Source: Phyllobacteriaceae bacterium (lineage in GTDB: Bacteria; Pseudomonadota; Alphaproteobacteria; Rhizobiales; Rhizobiaceae). Taken from it: 6,098 bases of DNA. The stretch spans positions 11,078-17,175 of the forward strand of contig JAHEGF010000043.1 of the NCBI GenBank assembly GCA_024645155.1, given 5' to 3'. The position numbers were made by a program, and so were the translations under genes. This document shows positions 1-5,161 of this stretch, one piece after another; within the stretch, counting starts at the first letter, position 1; each line of letters opens with the position of its first letter. The notes beneath the pieces are model-generated. The model did not search any database and was not told the DNA's origin. It worked only from the letters and a program-made list of their open reading frames with translations.

Positions 1-73
1 ACCATGCCATTTGCGGGCGATGTTTGAATAGACCGATGTCGGTATCGTAGGAGGTTTTGAATACGATGCGCAT
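1..73 (-). CDS. livM: LivM-type ABC transporter permease, N-terminal fragment (runs off window)
   Basis: Only the first 24 codons are present, because the gene leaves the window at base 1. The start is an ATG at 73-71, four bases after the LivH stop, preceded by an AGAAGG-like ribosome site lying inside the end of livH. The visible protein begins MRIVFKTSYDTDIGLFKHR and continues to a QMAW segment. This short charged cytoplasmic leader before the first membrane helix, with the FKTSY/DI.LF.HR pattern, is what I know from LivM-family permeases of the hydrophobic amino acid uptake (HAAT) family. In that family LivH and LivM form the membrane channel of an ABC importer, driven by LivG and LivF and fed by a periplasmic binding protein. 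Its place immediately after livH, with near-zero spacing, supports the assignment. The substrate cannot be read from this fragment. Confidence 0.82.
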   Translation of the reverse strand, partial: MRIVFKTSYDTDIGLFKHRPQMAW

Positions 74-77
74 CCGG

Positions 78-953
78 TCAAACCTTCTTGGCGTGAACTT
101 GCGACAGAATGCCGTGAGGCCTGAATACCAGGATCAGGAAAAGCACAAGGTACGGTGCGACTTGGGAATATCCCGCAGCGATGTATCGCGCCGCGAAAGG
201 TTCGATCAGCCCGACGATCAGGCCTCCGAGTAACGCGCCGGGAAGACTGCCAAAGCCTCCGATCACGGCTGCAGCGAATGCCTTGATACCAAGCAGGCCG
301 GCAGAAACGTCTATCGACCCCTTCGAGGCAAACAGGACCCCGGCAATCGCAGCCACAGCGCCGGCCAGCGCCCAGATCAGGGATTGGACGCGCTTTACCG
401 GTATGCCCATGTAGTAGGCTGCAAGCTGGTTTTGCGATGACGCCTGCATGGCGACGCCCAGGCGCGTGTTGTTGAAATAGAAATAAAGGACAACTGTGAG
501 CAGGATCGTGACGATGATCACCGATATTTCGTCCAGGCCGAGGACAACGCCGCCAAACCTGATATCTTTCCCGGCAATCGGCGATTCCAGTGATACCGGT
601 TCGTGCCCCCATATCAGGCCGGCAATGAAACGAAGGACGAAGCCGATTGCGATCGTCAAGATGACAACGGCTATTTGTGACTGGCCGGACACCCGGCGCA
701 ATACAATCAGGTCCAGTAGATAGCCGAAAGCCGCCATGATCAGGATGGCGATCGGCACCGAGACCCAGAATGGCAAGCCCAACTGGTCGGCATTTGTCAG
801 TCCGAGCGTGACAAAAGCGCCGAGCATCATGAAATCGCCCTGTGCGAAATTGACCGCCTCGGTTGCCTTGTAGATCAGAACAAAACCGAGCGCGATCAGC
901 CCATAGATGCACCCGTTGGCCAACCCGCTCACGACAAGCTGCAATACGTCCAA
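78..953 (-). CDS. livH: LivH-type branched-chain amino acid (HAAT family) ABC transporter permease
   Basis: This is a 291-residue inner-membrane permease, the usual LivH length. Hydrophobic segments lie at roughly residues 5-28, 42-52, 61-85, 94-115, 141-160, 191-210, 222-250 and 265-278. Family signatures visible are ALGFVLIY near 21-28, VNFAQGD at 34-40, the cytoplasmic loop with A..MGI...R at about 178-188 (the site expected to contact the ATPase) and the glycine-rich AAAVIGGFGSLPGALLGG stretch at 227-244. The start codon is TTG at 953-951: no ATG or GTG lies suitably placed, while a strong AGGGAGGAG ribosome site sits 8 bases upstream. LivM follows after 4 bases, so the two are co-translated. 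A 100-bp gap with its own candidate promoter separates it from the enzyme genes upstream. Known LivH proteins import branched-chain amino acids, but the wider family also takes amides, urea and aromatic or short aliphatic carboxylates. Given the acyl-CoA enzymes next door, a carboxylate is a reasonable inference, not a demonstrated one. Confidence 0.93.
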   Translation of the reverse strand: MDVLQLVVSGLANGCIYGLIALGFVLIYKATEAVNFAQGDFMMLGAFVTLGLTNADQLGLPFWVSVPIAILIMAAFGYLLDLIVLRRVSGQSQIAVVILTIAIGFVLRFIAGLIWGHEPVSLESPIAGKDIRFGGVVLGLDEISVIIVTILLTVVLYFYFNNTRLGVAMQASSQNQLAAYYMGIPVKRVQSLIWALAGAVAAIAGVLFASKGSIDVSAGLLGIKAFAAAVIGGFGSLPGALLGGLIVGLIEPFAARYIAAGYSQVAPYLVLFLILVFRPHGILSQVHAKKV

Positions 954-960
954 GACGTGT

Positions 961-970
961 ACTCCTCCCT
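961..970 (-). promoter_or_regulatory. Strong Shine-Dalgarno site that fixes the TTG start of livH
   Basis: On the minus strand this reads AGGGAGGAGT, a near-perfect complement to the 16S rRNA tail, placed 8 bases before the TTG at 953-951. There is no ATG or GTG at the right distance, so this site decides the start. Confidence 0.8.
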
Positions 971-1002
971 GACAAAGACGATCTTGCGCCGTCTTTTGAT
1001 CA

Positions 1003-1030
1003 ACAATAGTGCCGCACCGTTAGTTGGCAA
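1003..1030 (-). promoter_or_regulatory. Candidate sigma70-type promoter for livH-livM
   Basis: On the minus strand TTGCCA (1030-1025) matches the -35 consensus at five of six bases, and TATTGT (1008-1003) matches the -10 at four of six, separated by 16 bases. Transcription would begin near base 995, leaving a leader of about 40 bases before the livH start. The position in the only sizeable gap between the MDR enzyme genes and livH makes it plausible. It is a motif match only; read-through from the upstream genes is also possible. Confidence 0.45.
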
Positions 1031-1034
1031 GCGG

Positions 1035-1050
1035 CGATTACCCGTAATCG
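1035..1050. repeat. 16-bp inverted repeat (7-bp arms, 2-bp centre) upstream of the livH promoter
   Basis: CGATTAC (1035-1041) and GTAATCG (1044-1050) are perfect reverse complements around CC. The repeat begins three bases beyond the stop codon of the MECR-like gene and ends four bases before the predicted -35 box of livH. It could be an operator for a dimeric regulator or an RNA hairpin at the end of the upstream transcript (CGATTA-CGGG-TAATCG). There is no U-run after it on the minus strand, so it is not a classical intrinsic terminator. Confidence 0.5.
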
Positions 1051-1053
1051 TTC

Positions 1054-2094
1054 CTAACCCGGCAAGATAAAGACCTTGCCGTTCGGTTTCGCCAATTCTT
1101 CCGGCAGGCGTTTCATGACTTCGTCAAGCGGAATTGTCGCAGTAACGTCGGTGTTCCAGTCACCGGACGCGAAACGTTCCTGAACCGCGCGTATTGTGGT
1201 TAGTTTTTGCGCGACCGGTGTGTCGATCATCCATTGAGTCAACCAGAAGCCTTCGATCTTTTTCGACATGAAAATCAGTTGGCCCGGTTCACGGATCACC
1301 GGCAGCGTCATGTCAAGCCTGCCGTAGATTATCCAGCGTGCGCCCCGGCCCATCCGGTAAAATATCTCCGAAGCCAGTGGTCCGGTAACCGCATCAAGAA
1401 ACACGCGCGGTTTTTCCTGCTTGATCACCCCGGCCAGGTCGGTCTTGTAGTTCAATGATTCCGAATTGAGGACGTGAAAGGCGCCGGCTTCTTTCAACAA
1501 CCCGATCTGATTATCGCGCCGCACAATTGCAATTGCCCGATACCCCGCATCCCTTGCCAAGCCCATCATCAGTTTGCACAACTGGCTTGCGCCCGCGGTA
1601 ACGACGAATGCCTTTGAATCTTCGGCCTTGACAATATCGAGCATCGCCATCGCAGTCAGCGGATTGACGATCATCGCAGCACCGTCCTCATCCCGGACAC
1701 CGTCCATCAAAGGGATGCACGTTGACGCGTCGGCAACCGCATAGTCTGCCCAGGTACCCGATCCGGTTCTCCCGGTCACCATCGCCACGCGCTTACCTGT
1801 CAAACTGTCACCGAGAGATCCTCCACCGGAGGCAACGACCTCGCCGACACCCTCGAACCCAGCAGGCATGCCTTTCACGCAAGGCTGCCCATAGGCACCC
1901 TTGATAAATGCAAGGTCGGACGGATTGACCGAAGCCAGCGCGACGTTGACCAGAACCTGTCCGGATTTCGGCGTAGGCACCGGCACCTTGCCGTATTCGA
2001 CATAGGGCTCCATTGCCGCAAGACCGGCTTCGGGCGTTTTTGCATAGCCTTCATTGACTTGTAGCAGGGCAGTCATTTCTGCGGGAACGGTCAT
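1054..2094 (-). CDS. Zinc-independent MDR oxidoreductase, resembling 2-enoyl reductases (MECR-like)
   Basis: A 346-residue medium-chain dehydrogenase/reductase. The N-terminal GroES-like half carries VNPSDLAFIKGAYG at 56-69 and GFEGVGEV at 79-86. VNPLTAMAML at 143-152 begins the linker to the Rossmann half. These motifs resemble mitochondrial and bacterial trans-2-enoyl-CoA/ACP reductases (INPSD..IQG.YG and VNP.TA..ML), which reduce enoyl thioesters with NADPH. No catalytic or structural zinc cysteine clusters are visible. The dinucleotide loop is unusual: VVTAGASQLCK at 164-174 has Q and C where enoyl reductases typically have the two glycines of SGVG. VRR at 191-193 at the end of the second strand fits NADPH preference. 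The ATG at 2094-2092 is used here; an alternative ATG at 2076-2074 has no better ribosome site. It lies 18 bases after the preceding MDR gene, clearly in the same operon. Calling it an enoyl reductase is inference; quinone reductase or another alkene reductase is equally possible. Confidence 0.85.
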   Translation of the reverse strand: MTVPAEMTALLQVNEGYAKTPEAGLAAMEPYVEYGKVPVPTPKSGQVLVNVALASVNPSDLAFIKGAYGQPCVKGMPAGFEGVGEVVASGGGSLGDSLTGKRVAMVTGRTGSGTWADYAVADASTCIPLMDGVRDEDGAAMIVNPLTAMAMLDIVKAEDSKAFVVTAGASQLCKLMMGLARDAGYRAIAIVRRDNQIGLLKEAGAFHVLNSESLNYKTDLAGVIKQEKPRVFLDAVTGPLASEIFYRMGRGARWIIYGRLDMTLPVIREPGQLIFMSKKIEGFWLTQWMIDTPVAQKLTTIRAVQERFASGDWNTDVTATIPLDEVMKRLPEELAKPNGKVFILPG

Positions 2095-2112
2095 GATACC
2101 TATTTTCTCGTG

Positions 2113-3081
2113 TCAGGGTTTCAGTATAAGTTTGCCATGGGCGCCACGGTCCAGCACCTGAGCCAGCACTTTTCCTGCATCTGCCAACTGGTACTCGCCA
2201 CCAATTACCGGTTTCACCTTGCCCATTGCGTACCATTCCATCAGTTCCTTCATGTTGTCGGCAAAAACGGCAGGTTCATGCGCCGTAAAACTCCCCCAGA
2301 ACACCCCGACAACACTGTAGCCCTTCACGAGAGCCAGATTGACCGGAAACTGCGGGATTTTGCCAGAGGCAAACCCGATGACCAGCAACCTGCCGTTCCA
2401 GGCCATTGACCGGGTCAGCGCATCAAATGCGTCACCGCCGACCGGATCAAACGCAACATCAACACCCTTGCCCCCGGTCAGTTCCTTCAAGGTTCCACGC
2501 AGGTCATCGTAACCCGCGACATGGTCGGCTCCAGCATCCATTGCTATGGATTGTTTTTCCGGAGTCGATGCAATGGCGATCACCGTTGCGCCCATCGTCT
2601 TGCCGATCTGAACTGCTGCTATTCCCGTCCCGCCAGCGGCGCCCAAAACGCACAGCACTTCTCCGGGCTTGATTTGCGCTCTTTGTTTCAGCGCATGGTG
2701 CGCAGTTCCAAATGTGCACATCAGCGCACAGGCATCGCTGCCGGCCATGCCTCCAGGCAGGGGAATGACATTCGATTCCGGAACAGCTACCTTTTCTGCA
2801 TAAGCCCCAATCATCGCCAGTGCCGCGACACGGTCACCAACCTTGAAGCGCTTCACCTTGGCACCGGTCTCGTGCACGATTCCGGCAACCTCCATCCCGG
2901 GCACGAACGGCGTTGGCGGTTTCATCTGATACAGCCCCTGAACCAGCAAACCGTCGGGATAATTCACCCCGATCGCCTCGGCGGCAATCAACACCGTATG
3001 GTCCTTGACCTCCGGCTCCGGCCACTCGCCATATTCAAGCTTGTCGAGCGGCGCGAATTCGCGGGCAATAATGGCTTTCAA
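2113..3081 (-). CDS. NADPH:quinone oxidoreductase-like zinc-independent MDR protein
   Basis: A 322-residue cytoplasmic protein of the quinone oxidoreductase (QOR) branch of the MDR superfamily. The GroES-like half has GVNYPDGLL at 38-46, PFVPGMEVAG at 58-67 and GDRV at 82-85. The Rossmann half has a textbook nucleotide loop LGAAGGTGIAAVQIGK at 146-161, then DPVGG at 212-216, GRLLVIGFASG at 230-240 and the closing HGKLILKP. No zinc-ligand cysteines are present, as in QOR, CurA-type and acryloyl-CoA reductases. Family members reduce quinones or alpha,beta-unsaturated carbonyl or acyl-CoA compounds with NADPH; next to an acyl-CoA dehydrogenase the acyl-CoA role is attractive but unproven. The start is TTG at 3081-3079, giving the canonical MKAII amino terminus of the family, with TGGAGA six bases upstream. 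It follows the acyl-CoA dehydrogenase by 61 bases and precedes the second MDR gene by 18. The two MDR proteins are of different subfamilies rather than a recent duplication. Confidence 0.92.
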   Translation of the reverse strand: MKAIIAREFAPLDKLEYGEWPEPEVKDHTVLIAAEAIGVNYPDGLLVQGLYQMKPPTPFVPGMEVAGIVHETGAKVKRFKVGDRVAALAMIGAYAEKVAVPESNVIPLPGGMAGSDACALMCTFGTAHHALKQRAQIKPGEVLCVLGAAGGTGIAAVQIGKTMGATVIAIASTPEKQSIAMDAGADHVAGYDDLRGTLKELTGGKGVDVAFDPVGGDAFDALTRSMAWNGRLLVIGFASGKIPQFPVNLALVKGYSVVGVFWGSFTAHEPAVFADNMKELMEWYAMGKVKPVIGGEYQLADAGKVLAQVLDRGAHGKLILKP

Positions 3082-3087
3082 CAGCTA

Positions 3088-3093
3088 TCTCCA
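3088..3093 (-). promoter_or_regulatory. Shine-Dalgarno site supporting the TTG start of the QOR-like gene
   Basis: On the minus strand this reads TGGAGA, six bases before the TTG at 3081-3079. Starting there gives MKAIIAREF, which matches the usual amino terminus of QOR-type proteins. Confidence 0.7.
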
Positions 3094-3142
3094 GATTTGT
3101 CGCTGACAGGTTTGTTGCGGTTCCGCCGGGCCTGTTTCACGG

Positions 3143-4381
3143 TCACACTTTTTCCTGCGTGTATTTTTTCAGTTCAGTGCGGGCGACCTGGCGCCGGTGA
3201 ACCGCATCCGGTCCATCCGCCAGCCGCAGCGTCCGCAAATGCGTCCATGACCGGGCCAGCGGTGTATCTTGGCTGATACCCTGGCCGCCATGCATCTGCA
3301 CCGCTTCATCAGTGACTTTCAGCGCCACTTGGGGCGCGACAACCTTGATCTGGCTGATCCAAGGCGCCGCGGCCTTTGCGTCGCCCTTGTCAATCATCCA
3401 TGCGGTCTTCAGGCATAAAAGCCGTGCCTGTTCGATTTCCATCCGGCTGTTGGCAATGATGTCGTAATTGGCGCCAAGCCGTGCCAACGGCTGACCGAAA
3501 GCTTCGCGGCGCATTGACCGCTTGCACATCAGTTCAAGCGCGAGTTCAGCCTGGCCGATCGCCCTCATGCAGTGATGAATGCGGCCTGGTCCTAGACGCC
3601 CCTGCGCAATTTCAAAGCCCCGGCCTTCGCCAAGGATCATATTGGCAACAGGAATCCGGACATTTTCGAATTTCATGTGCAGATGACCATGCGGTGCATC
3701 GTCCTCGCCATAGACGTTCATGGCGCGCAGCTTTGTGACGCCTGGTGTATCGGCTGGAACGAGGATCATGGAGTGCTGCTGGTACTTCCCGGCATCACCT
3801 CCGGTTTTGACCATGACAATATAGATCGCACAGCGCGGATCACCGGCTCCAGACGACCACCATTTCTCACCGTTCAGTACATAGGAATCGCCATCGCGTT
3901 CACACTTCATCGCGATGTTGGTCGCATCGGAAGACGCGACATCCGGTTCGGTCATCAGATACGCAGACCGTATCTTGCCATCGAGCAGCGGCGCAAGCCA
4001 CTTTTCCTTCTGTTCCTCGGAACCGTAACGTTCAAGAACTTCCATGTTGCCGGTATCGGGAGCCGAGCAGTTGAAGACTTCGGCTCCAAGATGCGCCTTG
4101 CCCATTTCTTCGGCCAGGTAGGCATATTCCACTGTTGTCAGCCCGTAGCCGCGTTTCGAACCGGTCAGCCAAAAATTCCACAGGTTCTTCTTTCGCGCGC
4201 CTGCCTTCAAGCCTTCGAGGATTTCGGTCTGACGCGCAGTGTAACTCCACCGGTTGCCTTCCTTGCCGACTTCAGCAAGAAATTCTTCGTCACGCGGCAT
4301 GATCTCATCGCGTATCATGGCACTCACCTGCGCATGCAACGGTTTCAGCCGGTCGGTCATTCCCAAGTTCATGTCACTCAT
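3143..4381 (-). CDS. Acyl-CoA dehydrogenase, ACAD10/11-like
   Basis: A 412-residue FAD-dependent acyl-CoA dehydrogenase, which would introduce the alpha,beta double bond into an acyl-CoA and pass electrons to electron-transfer flavoprotein. The fold order is clear: an N-terminal helical domain (about 1-135), the beta domain with MTEPDVASSDATNI at 143-156 and NGEKWWSSGAG at 170-180, then the C-terminal helical domain with GRLGPGRIHHCMRAIG at 261-276, RREAFGQPL at 291-299 and QMHGGQGI at 362-369. The RLADGPDAVH segment at 386-395 is typical of the ACAD10/11-like group; by alignment with MCAD-type YEGT, Asp389 occupies the position of the catalytic glutamate. A longer reading from 4420 exists, but the ATG at 4381-4379 is better: GAGGG lies 8 bases upstream and the extra 13 residues are not family-like. 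This start overlaps the TetR stop in ATGAGTGA, so translation is probably coupled. Chain length and substrate cannot be told from sequence; this group includes enzymes for unusual or hydroxylated acyl chains. Confidence 0.94.
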   Translation of the reverse strand: MSDMNLGMTDRLKPLHAQVSAMIRDEIMPRDEEFLAEVGKEGNRWSYTARQTEILEGLKAGARKKNLWNFWLTGSKRGYGLTTVEYAYLAEEMGKAHLGAEVFNCSAPDTGNMEVLERYGSEEQKEKWLAPLLDGKIRSAYLMTEPDVASSDATNIAMKCERDGDSYVLNGEKWWSSGAGDPRCAIYIVMVKTGGDAGKYQQHSMILVPADTPGVTKLRAMNVYGEDDAPHGHLHMKFENVRIPVANMILGEGRGFEIAQGRLGPGRIHHCMRAIGQAELALELMCKRSMRREAFGQPLARLGANYDIIANSRMEIEQARLLCLKTAWMIDKGDAKAAAPWISQIKVVAPQVALKVTDEAVQMHGGQGISQDTPLARSWTHLRTLRLADGPDAVHRRQVARTELKKYTQEKV

Positions 4382-5021
4382 TTTTGCTACCCTCTTTCCC
4401 GCCAAGCCCGCGCAACGCAAAGCTCACAATCTGGTCGACAAGTTCCTTGATATCGCTGTCGGTCTCGCCGGCGCGCGGCGAATACCAGAAAACCGGAGAA
4501 TTCAGTGCCGAAAACATCAGCTCTTCAGCAATTCCCGTCAGCGAGAATTGCATGTCTCCGTCACGGCGAGCTTCTTCTATTGTCGTTCTAAAAAGCCGCG
4601 CATAGCGTTCCCGGTGTGCAATCAGCCGCCCGAGACTGTCACGCTGCTCCGGCGTCGTGGCACCTTTCAGGTGCAGTTCTACTCCCTCCCAGACAACCCG
4701 TTGAAACGCCCGCGTTCGGATCATGCCAGTAGCATGTGCCCGCGCCATTTTTTTCCAGCGTTCAATTGCCCGTTCAGGCCCCTTGCTCAAGGGTTCTACC
4801 GATGAAAAACTGAATTGCATTCCGGTTCGAAACACATCCGCAAACAAATCGGCTTTCGAAGGATAGTGGTGATAAATTCTGCCCTTGGTTGCCCCAAGGC
4901 GCCGCGCGACATCATCAATCGAGGTGGCTGAATACCCGCGCTCCATGAAACACATTGCCGCCTCGCGCAAGATCTCTGAGCGCGACTTGTCGTCTGGCCG
5001 GGGGTCACGAAGGGCTTCCAA
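4374..5021 (-). CDS. TetR/AcrR-family transcriptional regulator
   Basis: A 215-residue one-component regulator. Residues 13-60 form the TetR DNA-binding domain: RSEILREAAMCFMERGYSAT, then SIDDVARRLGATKGRIYHHY with the helix-turn-helix, then PSKADLF. The rest, about 65-205, is a helical ligand-binding and dimerisation domain with no recognisable motif beyond a SPVFWYSPRAGET segment near 175-187. That segment recalls TetR proteins found beside acyl-CoA catabolism genes, whose ligands are often acyl-CoA esters. The only usable start before the helix-turn-helix is TTG at 5021-5019; no ATG, GTG or other TTG lies in frame upstream before a stop, and its ribosome site is weak, so the level of protein may be low. 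The gene is first in the minus-strand operon, overlaps the acyl-CoA dehydrogenase start by 8 bases, and diverges from the SDR gene across 140 bp containing an inverted repeat. It probably represses both directions and itself; the ligand is unknown. Confidence 0.93.
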   Translation of the reverse strand: MEALRDPRPDDKSRSEILREAAMCFMERGYSATSIDDVARRLGATKGRIYHHYPSKADLFADVFRTGMQFSFSSVEPLSKGPERAIERWKKMARAHATGMIRTRAFQRVVWEGVELHLKGATTPEQRDSLGRLIAHRERYARLFRTTIEEARRDGDMQFSLTGIAEELMFSALNSPVFWYSPRAGETDSDIKELVDQIVSFALRGLGGKEGSKNE

Positions 5022-5050
5022 CGAGGTCGGTCCACTTTCTCGAACGCACC

Positions 5051-5062
5051 GTGTATAAACAC
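5051..5062. repeat. Short inverted repeat GTGT-ATAA-ACAC upstream of the TetR gene
   Basis: Four-base arms around ATAA, 30 bases before the TetR start. The minus strand contains TATACA (5057-5052), a fair -10 match placed about 30 bases before the TetR start codon, but no good -35 partner is visible. It may be the TetR-side promoter or a weak second operator. The arms are short, so chance is a real possibility. Confidence 0.25.
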
Positions 5063-5075
5063 TTGGTGACAGGGG

Positions 5076-5104
5076 TTTACCTGATCGCCAATGATGAACA
5101 TACT
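5076..5104 (+). promoter_or_regulatory. Candidate sigma70-type promoter for the SDR-MaoC operon
   Basis: TTTACC (5076-5081) and CATACT (5099-5104) each match four of six consensus bases, with the ideal 17-base spacing. Transcription would start near 5111, giving a leader of about 50 bases. The -10 box lies within the left arm of the inverted repeat at 5097-5116, so a bound repressor would block it. This is a motif match only. Confidence 0.4.
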
Positions 5105-5116
5105 ACCGGGTATGTT
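5097..5116. promoter_or_regulatory. Probable TetR operator (20-bp inverted repeat)
   Basis: AACATAC (5097-5103) and GTATGTT (5110-5116) are perfect 7-bp reverse complements around the hexamer TACCGG. Size, symmetry and location in the gap between a TetR gene and its divergent neighbour are typical of TetR-family operators. It overlaps the predicted -10 and start point of the SDR promoter. That the adjacent TetR protein binds here is inferred from position, not shown. Confidence 0.6.
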
Positions 5117-5123
5117 GTCAACG

Positions 5124-5146
5124 CGGCATCGGGGGATGCCGTTTTT
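5124..5146 (+). terminator. Terminator-like hairpin in the SDR leader (possible attenuator)
   Basis: CGGCATC (5124-5130) pairs perfectly with GATGCCG (5135-5141) around a GGGG loop and is followed at once by TTTTT (5142-5146). This is the shape of a short intrinsic terminator on the plus strand, yet it ends only 15 bases before the SDR start codon and no gene ends just upstream on this strand. It may be a leader attenuator, an mRNA-stabilising hairpin or a block to stray transcription. With only 7 bp and five T residues, its termination strength is uncertain. Confidence 0.45.
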
Positions 5147-5161
5147 CATGAAAGGCTGGCC

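Noticed and set aside
974..996. AAAGACG...CGTCTTT inverted repeat upstream of livH as a terminator
   Set aside because: A 7-bp AT-rich stem with a 9-base loop would be weak, and it lies between a promoter candidate and a strong ribosome site, so termination there is unlikely.
3082..3142. 61-bp gap between the dehydrogenase and QOR-like genes as a promoter or terminator
   Set aside because: Only a trivial GCGG-TT-CCGC repeat is visible; there is no convincing promoter pair or T-tract, so the genes are taken as one operon.
2521..3276. 251-codon plus-strand open frame opposite the QOR-like gene
   Set aside because: It is antisense to a clear MDR gene and the end of the dehydrogenase gene; its translation is rich in Arg, His, Cys and Ser with no domain, as expected for a shadow frame.
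4382..4420. Longer acyl-CoA dehydrogenase start with 13 extra residues
   Set aside because: The extra residues lie wholly in the TetR coding region and are not family-like; GAGGG is correctly spaced for the ATG at 4381.
3677..4450. 257-codon plus-strand open frame opposite the acyl-CoA dehydrogenase
   Set aside because: The opposite strand encodes a complete, well-conserved dehydrogenase; this frame shows no recognisable motif and no convincing ribosome site.
4955..5161. Upstream extension of the SDR reading frame (about 69 extra residues)
   Set aside because: It overlaps the TetR gene, has no ribosome site or SDR-like sequence, and the ATG at 5162 has a good ribosome site and gives a normal SDR amino terminus.
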